A stretch of DNA of 64,000 nucleotides from Pseudomonas sp. TH15 (GTDB taxonomy: Bacteria > Pseudomonadota > Gammaproteobacteria > Pseudomonadales > Pseudomonadaceae). Of the stretch, positions 28,843-40,079 are shown piece after piece. The translations under genes and the position numbers were made by a program. How positions within the stretch are numbered: the first letter of the stretch is position 1; each line of letters opens with the position of its first letter. The stretch lies in assembly GCF_016651105.1 (NCBI RefSeq), contig NZ_JAEKEL010000001.1, positions 526,001 to 590,000 of the forward strand, read 5' to 3'. The notes under the pieces were generated by a model that ran no database searches, had not been told where the DNA came from, and saw only the letters and a list, made by a program, of their open reading frames with translations.

Positions 28843-29799
28843 ATGGATACGCGCTATTTGAAAAGCCTTATCGCCGTCGTGGAGTCTGGCTCCATCGCCC
28901 ATGCCGCGCGTATCGAAGGGTTGACGGCGGCTGCGGTCAGCCAGCGCATTCTCGCGCTCGAACGACAACTCGGTTTTGAGTTGCTATCGCGCGTCGGGCA
29001 CGCCGCCAGGCCAAGTCAGGCCTGCCTTGGTCTATTGCCCCGCGCCAAACGCATCGTTCGCGAAACGGCATTACTGGCGGGAGATGCTGACGTGGGAGGA
29101 CTGACCGGGCAGTTGAAAATAGGCGCTATTTCCACCGTTCTGACGGGGCTTCTACCTGGCGCATTACGAGCACTGACCGAGCGGGCGCCGGGGCTGAAGC
29201 CGGTTATCGTGCCGGGAACATCGCGGTCGTTGTATCAAGCACTGCTCTCGGGAGACGTCGACGCTGCGATCCTCGTCGCTCCCCCATTTGAATTGCCCAA
29301 AGCCCTGCGGGCCGTATCGCTACGCAAGGAGCCGCTGGTGTTTCTGTCGCAGGAAAAGTCCTCGGCCAGCATCCCCGCGCAACTGCAGAGCCAACCCTAC
29401 ATCCGCTACGATCCTGATGCCTGGGGCGGACGGCATGCCGAGGAATATCTGGCCGACCATGGCTTGAAGCCGACGCCGCTGGTAGATCTGGATGCGCTGG
29501 AGACCATTGCCATGCTCGTGACTGGAGGGCTTGGCGTCAGTCTGGTGCCCTATTGGTCGGGCTTTGAACAATGGGGCCATAAATGTGCTGTGAGCCAGAT
29601 TGGCAACGATCGGTATGATCGTGAGGTTGCGCTGATCAGCCCTGCACAGACTGACCGGCCGAACATGATCAGCGCTTTGTGCGAGGCACTCGCAACCGCG
29701 CAGCCTGACCGCGCTAATCCTCCTTCGACTTGCCCTGAACCTCCTCAGGGCCGGCAGCTTTCAGTGAGCCGCTTTCACTGCGGATCTGCGCATGGCTGA
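28843..29799 (+). CDS. LysR-type transcriptional regulator
   Basis: The 318-aa protein has an N-terminal LysR helix-turn-helix (residues about 1-60: TRYLKSLIAVVESGSIAHAA and TAAAVSQRILALERQLGFEL) and a substrate-binding effector domain. It is divergent from the VOC-amidase pair with a 102-nt gap, so those are likely targets. The C-terminus extends past the usual LysR length by about 20 residues and overlaps the 3' end of the convergent FocA-like gene by 86 bp. Confidence 0.9.
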   Translation: MDTRYLKSLIAVVESGSIAHAARIEGLTAAAVSQRILALERQLGFELLSRVGHAARPSQACLGLLPRAKRIVRETALLAGDADVGGLTGQLKIGAISTVLTGLLPGALRALTERAPGLKPVIVPGTSRSLYQALLSGDVDAAILVAPPFELPKALRAVSLRKEPLVFLSQEKSSASIPAQLQSQPYIRYDPDAWGGRHAEEYLADHGLKPTPLVDLDALETIAMLVTGGLGVSLVPYWSGFEQWGHKCAVSQIGNDRYDREVALISPAQTDRPNMISALCEALATAQPDRANPPSTCPEPPQGRQLSVSRFHCGSAHG

Positions 29800-30595
29800 T
29801 CAGCGCAAAGATGAAGCTGCCGCCAATGATGTTGCCCGCCAGTGTCGGCCCGGCAAACACCAGCCAGAAATCCTTCCACGGCAACTCGCCAGCAAACACC
29901 AGATACGACACTTCTGCCGAACCAACGACGATGTGGGTGAAATCCCCCAGCGCCATCAGGTAGGTGATGAGGATGATGATCCACATCTTGGCGCTTTCCA
30001 TGGACGGAATCATCCAGACCATAGTGGCGATCATCCAGCCGGAAATGATGCCTTTGGAAAACATCTGGCTGGCGCTGTTTTCCATGATCTTGCGACCGAT
30101 ATCGAGGAAGGCCAGGTCGGTCTTGGAGTCGAAAATCGGCAGGTGCAACATTACGTAAGCCACCAACAACGTACCGCACAGGTTGCCGAACAGCACCACG
30201 CTCCAGAGGCGCAGCAGTCGACCGACATTGTTTAGTGTGGGTTTGGTCATGATCGGCAGCACCGCCGTCAGGGTGTTTTCGGTGAACAGTTGCTGGCGCG
30301 CCAGAATGACCGCGAGGAAACCGGCGCAGTAGCCGAAACTGGCGATCACCTTGAAGCCGTCACCGTCCGGCAGGCGGGAGTTGAGCAGCCCCACGGCCAT
30401 TAGCGACAGGCCCATGGTCAGGCCGGCAGCGAGGGCTGACCACCAGAGTGCGGCGACACTGCGCTCGAGTTCCTGATCACCTTGGGTGCGGATGATTTCG
30501 TGCAGCACCGCCGCGCGAGGCGGCTGGTTGCGGTCGGCTTCGTGTTGTTCTTCAGCCGAGAGGTTCGGGGTCTTGCCGTCTTTTTGAGTGTCCAT
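29714..30595 (-). CDS. Formate/nitrite transporter (FNT) family protein
   Basis: The 293-aa membrane protein has six predicted helices after a 50-residue charged N-terminus. LARQQLFTENTLTAVLPIM carries the F/N-T-E-N-type segment of the FNT family, and GDFTHIVVGSAEVSYLVF follows. FNT proteins are pentameric channels for small monovalent anions. This long-N-terminus subgroup is less characterised than FocA or NirC, so the substrate is uncertain. The start ATG at 30595 is preferred; the upstream open frame runs into a REPIN. Confidence 0.87.
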   Translation of the reverse strand: MDTQKDGKTPNLSAEEQHEADRNQPPRAAVLHEIIRTQGDQELERSVAALWWSALAAGLTMGLSLMAVGLLNSRLPDGDGFKVIASFGYCAGFLAVILARQQLFTENTLTAVLPIMTKPTLNNVGRLLRLWSVVLFGNLCGTLLVAYVMLHLPIFDSKTDLAFLDIGRKIMENSASQMFSKGIISGWMIATMVWMIPSMESAKMWIIILITYLMALGDFTHIVVGSAEVSYLVFAGELPWKDFWLVFAGPTLAGNIIGGSFIFALISHAQIRSESGSLKAAGPEEVQGKSKED

Positions 30596-30679
30596 GGAGC
30601 TCCGCAACCGTGGCGTGTCATTTAGGTACGACACGCGGGGTTCGGAGCTGTTCAGTGTCCACCGAAACGAAACCGTTTC

Positions 30680-30767
30680 TGTAGGAGCGAGGCTCGCCCG
30701 CGAAGGGTTCACCTCGGTTTTGGGGGTGACGCAAATGACGCCTTCGCGAGCAAGCTTCGCTCCTACG
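30680..30767. repeat. REPIN, family A
   Basis: Arms at 30680-30706 and 30740-30767, between the FNT gene and the thioesterase. Confidence 0.85.
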
Positions 30768-30776
30768 GGGCTCGCA

Positions 30777-31187
30777 TTACTCGCTGATGCCATCACCCTT
30801 GAACTGGTCTTTGACGTACATGATCTCGGTGCGGCCATGCGGCGCTGGCAAGCCGTCTTCGCCCAGATTCACGAAGACCATCTTCTCCACCGTCAGGATG
30901 CTTTTGCGAGTGATCTTGTTGCGCACTTCGCAGGTCAACGTGATCGAGGTGCGGCCGAACTCGGTGGCGGTGATGCCCAATTCGATGATGTCGCCCTGGC
31001 GTGAGGCGCTGACAAAGTTGATTTCGGAAATGTACTTGGTGACCACGCGCTGATTGCTCAGCTGGACGATGGCGTAGATCGCCGCTTCTTCGTCGATCCA
31101 GCGCAACAGACTACCGCCGAACAGCGTGCCGTTAGGGTTAAGGTCTTCGGGTTTTACCCATTTGCGGGTGTGGAAATTCATGTTCAC
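30777..31187 (-). CDS. Acyl-CoA thioesterase, hotdog fold
   Basis: The 136-aa protein has the YciA/BACH-type hotdog pattern: HTRKWVKPEDLNPNGTLFGG, then SLLRWIDEEAA with the catalytic-type Asp/Glu on the central helix, and GRTSITLTCEVRN. It hydrolyses acyl-CoA to free acid and CoA; chain preference is unknown. A second ATG two codons in (31181) is also possible as start. Confidence 0.9.
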   Translation of the reverse strand: MNMNFHTRKWVKPEDLNPNGTLFGGSLLRWIDEEAAIYAIVQLSNQRVVTKYISEINFVSASRQGDIIELGITATEFGRTSITLTCEVRNKITRKSILTVEKMVFVNLGEDGLPAPHGRTEIMYVKDQFKGDGISE

Positions 31188-31323
31188 TCCTGAGCGTCTT
31201 GCCGAATGATGGGCGCCATCATGGCAGAGCCCGACCTAGAGCTCTATCAAGCATCGTCTATGGTCCCGATTACCGTTCAGACATTGACCAACAGAAACGC
31301 TTTAGAAGATGAGATTAGCCCGC

Positions 31324-31329
31324 TATAAT
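31324..31329 (+). promoter_or_regulatory. -10 element of the ahcY promoter
   Basis: A consensus TATAAT with a weak -35 (TTTAGA) 17 nt upstream. The predicted start, near 31336, lies about 45 nt before the riboswitch. Confidence 0.6.
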
Positions 31330-31351
31330 CGCCCCCGTTTCAAAACGGTAA

Positions 31352-32911
<1,560 letters not shown>

Positions 32912-32935
32912 CAGGCGCTGATTGTTCGCTCTCCC

Positions 32936-33025
32936 TGTGGGAGCGAGCTTGCTCGCGATGAGGGCGTGTCAGTCGATGTAAATGTTGCCTGACACTCTGC
33001 CATCGCGAGCAAGCTCGCTCCCACA
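32936..33025. repeat. REPIN, family A
   Basis: Inverted arms at 32936-32959 and 33000-33025, placed between ahcY and metF, which may affect mRNA stability between them. Confidence 0.88.
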
Positions 33026-33070
33026 TGGGAAAGTGCAGCCTCGAAGGTTCCTGTTACCAAGGATATGACC

Positions 33071-33916
33071 ATGTCCCAAGATCGTCGCTTCAGCTTCGAG
33101 TTCTTCCCGACCAAGACCGATGCTGGGCATGAAAAACTGCTCGCCACTGCCCGTCAACTGGCGACCTATAACCCCGATTTCTTTTCCTGCACCTATGGCG
33201 CTGGCGGTTCGACCCGTGATCGCACCATCAACACCGTGTTGCAGCTTGAAAGCGAAGTCAAAGTCCCTGCCGCGCCGCATTTGTCTTGCGTTGGCGACAG
33301 CAAGGACGACCTGCGTGGCCTGCTGACGCAATACAAGGCAGCCGGCATCACCCGTATCGTTGCCCTGCGCGGTGACCTGCCTTCGGGCATGGGCATGGCC
33401 AGCGGTGAACTGCGCCACGCCAACGACCTGGTTGAATTCATTCGTGAAGAGACCGGCGATCATTTCCATATCGAAGTCGCCGCTTACCCGGAAATGCATC
33501 CGCAAGCGCGCAATTTCGAAGACGATATCGCCAACTTCGTGCGCAAGGCCAACGCTGGCGCCGACAGTGCGATCACCCAGTACTTCTTCAACGCCGACAG
33601 CTACTTCTACTTCGTCGAGCGTGTACGGGCAGCGGGTGTGAACATCCCGATCGTGCCGGGGATCATGCCGATCACCAACTACAGCAAACTCGCGCGCTTC
33701 TCCGATGCCTGCGGTGCGGAAATCCCGCGCTGGATCCGCAAGCAACTGGAAGCCTACGGCGATGACACCCAGAGCATTCAAGGCTTTGGTGAGCAAGTCA
33801 TCACCGAGATGTGCGAACGCCTGCTGCAAGGCGGCGCTCCAGGGTTGCATTTCTACACGCTGAACCAGGCTGAACCGAGCCTGGCGGTGTGGAATAACCT
33901 GAAGTTGCCGCGTTAA
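33071..33916 (+). CDS. metF: 5,10-methylenetetrahydrofolate reductase
   Basis: The 281-aa flavoprotein reduces 5,10-methylene-THF to 5-methyl-THF, the methyl donor for methionine synthesis. It shows RRFSFEFFPTKTDAGHEKL with the conserved Glu, FFSCTYGAGGSTRD, RIVALRGDLP and QYFFNADSYFYFVERV. I chose the second ATG because AAGGA lies 7 nt upstream of it but only 1 nt from the first ATG (33065). Its position after ahcY suggests coordinated supply of homocysteine and methyl groups. Confidence 0.96.
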   Translation: MSQDRRFSFEFFPTKTDAGHEKLLATARQLATYNPDFFSCTYGAGGSTRDRTINTVLQLESEVKVPAAPHLSCVGDSKDDLRGLLTQYKAAGITRIVALRGDLPSGMGMASGELRHANDLVEFIREETGDHFHIEVAAYPEMHPQARNFEDDIANFVRKANAGADSAITQYFFNADSYFYFVERVRAAGVNIPIVPGIMPITNYSKLARFSDACGAEIPRWIRKQLEAYGDDTQSIQGFGEQVITEMCERLLQGGAPGLHFYTLNQAEPSLAVWNNLKLPR

Positions 33917-33934
33917 AAGACGTTAAAGCAAGAT

Positions 33935-34013
33935 CAAAAGATCGCAGCCTTCGGCAGCTCCTACAGGATGAACGCAATCCCATCTAGGGGTTGCCGAAGG
34001 CTGCGATCTTTTG
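33935..34013. repeat. Inverted repeat, family C (AAAAGATCGCAGCCTTCGGC)
   Basis: CAAAAGATCGCAGCCTTCGGCA is inversely repeated at about 33992-34013. The stem is almost perfect and ends in TTTTG, so it may also terminate metF. A related copy lies at 46117-46220. Confidence 0.88.
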
Positions 34014-34108
34014 CTCTCAACGCCCTTTTATTGTGCGCCAACACACTGAGTTAGAGCTTCTGCGGCCAGTTTCTGGCTCTTTCCGGTTTCTCGTCGTAAT
34101 CTCAAGCA

Positions 34109-34924
34109 ATGCCTTTGATCGCGCAGTTCATGACCGTGCTTCTTTTCACTTGCCTGAGCTTTGCCGCTCGGGGCGAGAAATTGCGCATTGTCACGGAACC
34201 GTGGGCACCGTACGTGTATGAGGAAAACGGCAAATCCCTGGGCCTGGACTACGAAACCACCGCCATTGTCTTCAAACGCCTGGGTATCGAAGTGGAATGG
34301 CAGTTCCTGCCCTGGAAGCGCTGCCTGTCGATGCTCGAAACCGGCCAGGCCGACGGCGCGCTGGACATCTTCCACAGCGATGAACGCGACGCCACCCTGC
34401 TCTACCCCAGCGAACCGCTCTCGGAAGTCGAGTTCGTGATGTTCTACTCCAATGAGCATCCTCACCCATTCAGCACGCTCAACGACCTGAAAGGCCTGAC
34501 CATCGGCACCTCGCCGGGTTATCTCTACAGCCCGGACTTCAGCGGTTCGACGCTGTTTACCCGCGAGCCGGCGCCGACCCACGAAGCCAACTTCGGCAAA
34601 CTGATACGCGGACGCATCGACCTGTTGATCACTGATAGGCGGGTCGGCCAGCATTTGCTGGATGAGCTGAACATCCGCGATCAGATCACCGAGAACCCCA
34701 CGGTCATCAGCCACCAGAGCCAATACCTGGCGGTACGACGCAACGCCGGCATGGATTTGCTGGTGCAGCGTTTCGGTGCCGAGCTCAAGCGCTTCAAGCG
34801 CGAACCCGCCTACGCTGAGCTGAGCGCTCACTATGGCGCCAGCCCGGCCCCCGAAGTGCAAACGACAAGCGCCAGCGCCACCCGTGCAAAAACCGTTGAG
34901 CAGCAGGAAAGCGGCGCGCAGTGA
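34109..34924 (+). CDS. Periplasmic solute-binding protein, SBP_bac_3 type
   Basis: The 271-aa protein has a signal peptide (FMTVLLFTCLSFAARG) and a family-3 binding fold: KLRIVTEPWAPYVYEENGKS opens the mature part, and GLTIGTSPGYLYSPDF lies in the hinge region. The C-terminal 25 residues are polar and low in structure. It has no transporter partners nearby, like the orphan at 3697-4434. In pseudomonads such proteins may act with distant ABC systems or as sensors; the ligand is unknown. Confidence 0.85.
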   Translation: MPLIAQFMTVLLFTCLSFAARGEKLRIVTEPWAPYVYEENGKSLGLDYETTAIVFKRLGIEVEWQFLPWKRCLSMLETGQADGALDIFHSDERDATLLYPSEPLSEVEFVMFYSNEHPHPFSTLNDLKGLTIGTSPGYLYSPDFSGSTLFTREPAPTHEANFGKLIRGRIDLLITDRRVGQHLLDELNIRDQITENPTVISHQSQYLAVRRNAGMDLLVQRFGAELKRFKREPAYAELSAHYGASPAPEVQTTSASATRAKTVEQQESGAQ

Positions 34925-35146
34925 TTGCTCTGTTATACTCCGGCCTTCCCGCCAGGCTCACGCCCGGACGCTCGGACTTGTTCAAGGCATCTCGACCCCG
35001 CTACAGCGCAGCTTTTCAGCCCGCGCGAGCGCTCCAGACGAGCCTTCAAGCCCCAGCAGGACCGGACGGGATTGCGTCCTCTTAAACGCCATTCGCGCCA
35101 GGCAAGACTCCCATTGGGCCAAGCCCTAACTAAAACAGGATTACTC

Positions 35147-37036
35147 ATGTCCTTTGCTTCCCTCGGTCTCTCCGAGGCTTTAGTCCGCGCCATCGAGGCA
35201 GCGGGCTATACCGAGCCTACTCCGGTGCAACAGCGGGCCATTCCCGCCGTGTTGCAAGGTCGCGACCTGATGGTCGCGGCACAGACAGGTACTGGTAAAA
35301 CCGGCGGCTTCGCCCTTCCGATTCTGGAGCGGTTGTTCCCTAACGGTCACCCGGACAAATCCCAGCGTCACGGCCCGCGCCAACCACGCGTACTGGTCCT
35401 GACCCCTACCCGCGAACTCGCGGCTCAAGTACACGAGAGCTTCAAGGTCTATGCCCGTGACCTGAAGTTCGTCAGCGCCTGCATCTTCGGCGGCGTCGGC
35501 ATGAACCCACAGGTTCAGGCCATGTCCCGCGGTGTTGACGTGCTGGTGGCCTGTCCTGGCCGCCTGCTCGACCTCGCCGGCCAAGGCAGCGTCGATTTGT
35601 CCCACGTGGAAATCCTCGTGCTGGACGAAGCCGACCGCATGCTCGACATGGGCTTTGTCCATGACGTGAAAAAGGTCCTTGCCCGTCTGCCGAGCAAACG
35701 CCAGAACCTGCTGTTCTCGGCGACCTTCTCCAAAGACATCACCGACCTCGCCGGCAAGTTGCTGCACAACCCGGAACGCATCGAAGTCACGCCGCCGAAC
35801 ACCACGGTCGAGCGAATCGAACAGCGCGTATTCCGCCTGGCTGCCAGCCACAAGCGTTCGCTGCTGGCGCACCTGATTACTGCTGGCGCCTGGGAACAGG
35901 TTCTGGTCTTCACCCGCACCAAGCACGGCGCCAACCGCCTGGCCGAGTACCTGGACAAACACGGCCTCAGCGCCGTCGCCATCCACGGTAACAAGAGCCA
36001 GAACGCTCGCACCAAAGCCCTGGCCGACTTCAAGGCCGGTGAAGTGCGCATCCTGGTAGCGACCGACATCGCCGCTCGTGGCCTCGACATTGACCAGTTG
36101 CCACACGTGGTCAACTTCGAACTGCCGAACGTCGACGAAGACTACGTGCACCGTATCGGCCGTACTGGCCGTGCCGGTCGTTCGGGCGAGGCGATCTCGC
36201 TGGTTGCCCCGGACGAAGAAAAGCTGCTGAAAAGCATCGAGCGCATGACCAAGCAGAAGATTGCCGACGGCAACCTGATGGGCTTCGACTCCAGCGCTGT
36301 AGAAGCTGAAAAGCCTGAAGTTCGCGAGCGTCCGGATGTGCGTAACCCGCGCAACCCACGTGGCCCGCGCGGCGATGGCCCGAACGGCACTGGCGGTGGC
36401 GGCGGTCGTAAAGACAAAGGCAAGGACAAGGGCGGCAAGGAAAAACCTGCTGCCACTGGCCGTGGCGATCGCCCAGCCCGTGAACACAAGCCACGCGAAG
36501 GCACCCCGGCTCGCGAACAACAGCGTCCAGCACCACGCGCTGCCGCCGCTGATCGTGCTCCGGACGAGTTCCTGGACGATGACGTAGATAACTTCGGTAA
36601 CCGCGTTGACTACGTGCCTCAAGCCAAACCGGCTCAGGGTCGTGGTCGTCGTCCGAGTGCTCCGGCACAAGGCACGGCCGCTGCTGGCGCCGGCGCAGGT
36701 GCTCCACGCACCGGCGGCAAGCCACAAGGTCGTCAAAGCGGTCCGCGCAGCAGCGACGGCGCAACCACCGGCACACCGCCGGCCAAGCGCAGTGGCCCAC
36801 GCAACGGCGCTCCACGTGACGGTCAGGCCCGTCGCGAAGAGTCCCGCAACCGCCGCCCGGCCCGTACCGACGACCAACCTCGTTCGGAACCGGCCGTGCA
36901 GAACCCGCGTGGCCCGGCGCCGAAGATTATCCATAAAGAGTCGAAAACCGATCGTTTCCCGACTCCTGAGCAACTGGATCAACTGCCCGGCCGTCCGCGC
37001 GGCGAGAAACCAGCGTTGCTGACCCGCAATCGCTAA
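35147..37036 (+). CDS. rhlE: DEAD-box ATP-dependent RNA helicase RhlE
   Basis: The 629-aa cytoplasmic helicase has the Q motif ([14 protein letters not shown]), Walker [14 protein letters not shown], the DEAD motif in [17 protein letters not shown] in LFSATFS, and [15 protein letters not shown]. After about residue 380 comes a 250-residue basic, Gly/Arg/Pro/Ala-rich tail ([23 protein letters not shown]), typical of Pseudomonas RhlE and likely to bind RNA. CAGGA precedes the ATG at 35147. The open frame continues upstream to 34925 but without family residues. The gene ends in a strong terminator. Confidence 0.95.
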   Translation: MSFASLGLSEALVRAIEAAGYTEPTPVQQRAIPAVLQGRDLMVAAQTGTGKTGGFALPILERLFPNGHPDKSQRHGPRQPRVLVLTPTRELAAQVHESFKVYARDLKFVSACIFGGVGMNPQVQAMSRGVDVLVACPGRLLDLAGQGSVDLSHVEILVLDEADRMLDMGFVHDVKKVLARLPSKRQNLLFSATFSKDITDLAGKLLHNPERIEVTPPNTTVERIEQRVFRLAASHKRSLLAHLITAGAWEQVLVFTRTKHGANRLAEYLDKHGLSAVAIHGNKSQNARTKALADFKAGEVRILVATDIAARGLDIDQLPHVVNFELPNVDEDYVHRIGRTGRAGRSGEAISLVAPDEEKLLKSIERMTKQKIADGNLMGFDSSAVEAEKPEVRERPDVRNPRNPRGPRGDGPNGTGGGGGRKDKGKDKGGKEKPAATGRGDRPAREHKPREGTPAREQQRPAPRAAAADRAPDEFLDDDVDNFGNRVDYVPQAKPAQGRGRRPSAPAQGTAAAGAGAGAPRTGGKPQGRQSGPRSSDGATTGTPPAKRSGPRNGAPRDGQARREESRNRRPARTDDQPRSEPAVQNPRGPAPKIIHKESKTDRFPTPEQLDQLPGRPRGEKPALLTRNR

Positions 37037-37048
37037 GTGACCCCTCAC

Positions 37049-37080
37049 AAAAACGCCCCGACTGGTTCGGGGCGTTTTTG
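37049..37080 (+). terminator. Rho-independent terminator of rhlE
   Basis: AAAAACGCCCCG-ACTGGTT-CGGGGCGTTTTTG, with T-run; the A-run makes it usable by the convergent gene as well. Confidence 0.93.
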
Positions 37081-37123
37081 TTTAGAGCGGTCAATTCGAT
37101 TGCCCTCTCTCACAGCCTGACAA

Positions 37124-37495
37124 TCACGCCACGCTGCCTTGTTTATGGAAGAGCTTGGCGAAAATCATCCATTTGCCTTGCACTTTCATCACGTTCAGAT
37201 AGTCGACCATAATATTGTCGAACAGTCGCAGACGTACCTTAACCATCGCCATTTCCGGCGACATCACATCGATCATCAGAATCTCGTCCAGGCTCGCAAA
37301 TCCGCGCTCTTGCGGCGATTCGCGTCCTTGCACCATGGCGCGATATTGCGCGAAGGGCCGCACGGTCACTTCCCCGTCCTGAGCACTGTAGAGGACACAG
37401 CCGGGGTGGAAAACTTCGTCGAAGCCCTGTAAATCCTGGGTTTGCAACACGCTGAAGTAGTTCTCCAGCATTGCCTTGATTTCATTGATTAGCAT
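37124..37495 (-). CDS. NTF2-like/SnoaL-fold small protein
   Basis: The 123-aa protein has the cone-shaped NTF2-like pattern: an N-terminal helix (INEIKAMLENYFSVLQTQDL), then FDEVFHPGCVLYSA, and beta strands VKVRLRLFDNIMVDYLNVM and GKWMIFAKLFH. It could be a small enzyme or a binding protein; members of the lumazine-binding-like nuclear transport factor group are functionally mixed. It is divergent from the LysR gene at 37624. Confidence 0.82.
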   Translation of the reverse strand: MLINEIKAMLENYFSVLQTQDLQGFDEVFHPGCVLYSAQDGEVTVRPFAQYRAMVQGRESPQERGFASLDEILMIDVMSPEMAMVKVRLRLFDNIMVDYLNVMKVQGKWMIFAKLFHKQGSVA

Positions 37496-37623
37496 GGACA
37501 GATCCTAGTCGAAGGGGCACGAAGTCATTAACGCCCACCGGGGCGTGCGGTGGATTATTCGCAACCTCGACAACCCTCGTATAGCGGCGTTTTTTGCCCG
37601 GTTCAGTGAATGGAATTCAACTA

Positions 37624-38510
37624 TTGAAACTCCCTCCGTTAGCCGCCCTTCGGGCGTTCGAAGCCCTCGCAAGACTGGGCAAGGTCAACCTCGCCGCCAC
37701 CGAACTGCACGTCACCCACAGCGCCGTCAGCCACCAGATACGCTCACTGGAGGAATACCTGGGTATCAACCTGACTGAGCGCAACGGTCGTGGCGTAACG
37801 CTGACCGAAGAGGGGCGTGTTTACGCTTATCAGATCCGCCAATCGCTCGGTGAAATCGCCGGCGTCACAGAAAAATTCCTGTACAGAACCCGACACCCAC
37901 AACTGTCCCTCTCGGTGCTGCCGTCCTTTGGCATGTTCTGGTTGCTGCCGCGCCTGCAAGGATTTCTCGACGCTCACCCTGGCTTGCGCCTGAAACTGGT
38001 GGCCAGCATGGAGCTGTCCAGTTTCGAGGGCGAAATCATCGACGCCGCCATTCGGTTCGGCCATGGAAAATGGCCAGATGTACACTGCGAACCGCTGATG
38101 TCAGATTCATTGATCGTCGTCGCGGCCCCTCAATTCAATCACGGGCGCTTGCCGACTGACGCCGCTTCCGTCCTTGAGCACCCGCTGCTTCACGCCAGTG
38201 AAAGCTGGTCGACATGGCTGATGGCGGGAGGCGTCGAGCAAACCCGCCCCCGGCGGCACTCGAATTCACTGATTCAACGTTGATGCTGGAAGCCGCGCGC
38301 CTGGGCTACGGCGTTGCACTGACGCGCCGATCCATTGCTCACGCCATGATCCAGCGCGGGCAACTGGTCAGGCTGACCGACGTCGAACCCGTGCACGCAT
38401 CCCGATATTTCATGCTGTGGCCAACTCATTCCAGACGTTCGGCACAGCTGGCGAGCTTGCTGACGTGGCTGCGCCAGCAAATCATCGAGTATCAAGACAG
38501 TATTGCCTGA
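37624..38510 (+). pseudogene. LysR-type regulator (GcvA-like), frameshifted
   Basis: The first part (KLPPLAALRAFEALARLGKV, helix-turn-helix HVTHSAVSHQIRSLEEYLGI) runs in frame to the sequence AGGVEQTRP; the rest (ALEFTDSTLMLEAARLGYGV to IEYQDSIA) is in another frame. One base is missing near the run CGCCCCCGG at about 38247-38255. Restoring it gives 295 residues, a normal LysR length. I start at TTG 37624; GTG 37606 and TTG 37594 are alternatives. If the loss is real, the effector domain is truncated and the regulator is probably inactive. Confidence 0.82.
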
Positions 38511-38524
38511 ACGCCAGACAGCAA

Positions 38525-38548
38525 AACGCCGACCCGAAGGTCGGCGTT
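38525..38548. terminator. Bidirectional terminator between LysR gene and yceI
   Basis: AACGCCGACC-CGAA-GGTCGGCGTT; on the minus strand the loop is UUCG followed by TTTTG. Confidence 0.85.
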
Positions 38549-38565
38549 CTGATGGCGCAATCTAC

Positions 38566-39159
38566 TTACTTCGCTTTAACACCTTCAAACGTAATGTACA
38601 GATCAACCGCGTCCGACTGTGGACCCAGGTCCATCATCTTGCCGAAATCAGAGCGTTTGATGCTGGTGGTGCCTTCGAAACCGGCACGGTAGCCGCCCCA
38701 TGGATCCTTGCCTTCACCCAGGAAAGTGGCTTTGACCACGATTGGCTTGGTCACGCCGTGCAGGGTCAAGTCACCGGTTACGTCAGCAGTATCTTTGCCA
38801 GCGGCGTTTTTGCCGGTGGATTTGACGCTGGTGGAGACGAACGTGGCCTTGGCGAAGGTGCTCACTTCCAGGAAGTCTTTGCTGGAGATGTGCTTGTCGC
38901 GCTCAGCATTGTTGGTGAAAACGCTGGCGGTGTTCACGTTGAACTCGATCTTGCTGTCTTCTGGCTTGGCAGCGTCAAAGCTGAACTTGCCGTCGATGTC
39001 CTTGAAAGTACCGGTGATGTAGCTGTAGCCCAGGTGGCTGATCTTGAAGTCGACGAAAGCATGCTGACCCGTCTTGTCGACGACATAGTCAGCAGCCATT
39101 ACGTTAGCGGACAGCAGAGCAGAACCAATTGCCAGAGCAGCGAGAGTCTTTTTCAACAT
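38566..39159 (-). CDS. yceI: YceI-family periplasmic lipid-binding protein
   Basis: The 197-aa protein has a signal peptide ([20 protein letters not shown]) and the YceI lipocalin-like barrel: [40 protein letters not shown] and [17 protein letters not shown]. Members bind isoprenoid lipids in a barrel. It follows the cytochrome b561 gene (31-nt gap) on the same strand, as in the yceJ-yceI pair of enterobacteria. Confidence 0.95.
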   Translation of the reverse strand: MLKKTLAALAIGSALLSANVMAADYVVDKTGQHAFVDFKISHLGYSYITGTFKDIDGKFSFDAAKPEDSKIEFNVNTASVFTNNAERDKHISSKDFLEVSTFAKATFVSTSVKSTGKNAAGKDTADVTGDLTLHGVTKPIVVKATFLGEGKDPWGGYRAGFEGTTSIKRSDFGKMMDLGPQSDAVDLYITFEGVKAK

Positions 39160-39190
39160 GTTTTGTATTCCTAGGGGGCTAAGTGGAATG

Positions 39191-39742
39191 TCAGGCCTTG
39201 CGACCGAGCATTCGTTTCAGAGTCACATCACGGTCGATAAAGTGGTGCTTCAATGCTGCCAACGCATGGAGACCGGAAAAAATTACCAGTGCCCACGCCA
39301 GATACAGATGAATCGCACCGGCGGTATCTGCCTGGTCCGGTAGTCCGGAAACCAGTGCAGGTACTTCAAACCAGTCAAACACCGGAATCCCGACGCCTTC
39401 TGCGGTGGAAATCAGGTAACCGGCAATCATCACAGCGAACAAACAGAGGTACAGAAAACCATGGCCAAGCTTGGCGCCGAGGCGCGTCATGCGGCTGTAG
39501 CTGGTCAAGGTTGGCGGCGGTGGGCTGATGAAGCGCCACAACACGCGCAACACCATGAAACCCAGCAGCAGCAAACCGATGCTCTTGTGGATATCCGGGC
39601 CTGCCTTGCGCCAAGGGTCGTAGTAGCCGAGATCGACCATCCACAGGCCCAGGGCGAACATACCGAACACTGCCAGCGCTATGCCCCAGTGCAGGAAGAT
39701 GCTGACCCAACCATAGCGCGAAGAAGAGTTACGTAGCTGCAT
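39191..39742 (-). CDS. yceJ: Cytochrome b561, YceJ/CybB type
   Basis: The 183-aa inner-membrane protein has four helices carrying haem-ligand His residues: [20 protein letters not shown], the conserved [20 protein letters not shown], then [16 protein letters not shown] and [20 protein letters not shown]. It is a di-haem b-type cytochrome that may pass electrons from quinol. I place the start at [11 protein letters not shown]; ten upstream codons are also open. First gene of the yceJ-yceI pair. Confidence 0.92.
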   Translation of the reverse strand: MQLRNSSSRYGWVSIFLHWGIALAVFGMFALGLWMVDLGYYDPWRKAGPDIHKSIGLLLLGFMVLRVLWRFISPPPPTLTSYSRMTRLGAKLGHGFLYLCLFAVMIAGYLISTAEGVGIPVFDWFEVPALVSGLPDQADTAGAIHLYLAWALVIFSGLHALAALKHHFIDRDVTLKRMLGRKA

Positions 39743-40079
39743 TGCCCAAATCCTGTGAGAACTGCGAACCAAGACTATCGAGTTATCTATCGATTTAAAG
39801 CGGAAAATTTCGCTTTGAAATATCGAGAAATACGATCAAGAGTCTGAAATAGCCGAGTTAAGGAGAGATTAAAGGTGATTTTTTCATGGCGTGCAGGGCA
39901 CCCAGCCAGCTGAATCCATCCTTTCACTGCGGCGCGGCGCGACCCGAGGTGTGGGCCTGCCATGGCACTCATGACAGATTGGCAAACGAAAACTTTTTCC
40001 GAATATATATATGTAGTGCAGATTGCCTGTACGAACCTGATCAAATCAATTTTCAATCATTCATTTATCAGGTGAAAAT
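39743..40079. other. AT-rich gap upstream of the lectin gene
   Basis: This 337-nt gap holds the divergent start regions of yceJ and the lectin. It contains an AT run (ATATATATATG near 40005) but no repeat or hairpin that I can support. Base composition shifts here compared with the neighbours. Confidence 0.5.
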
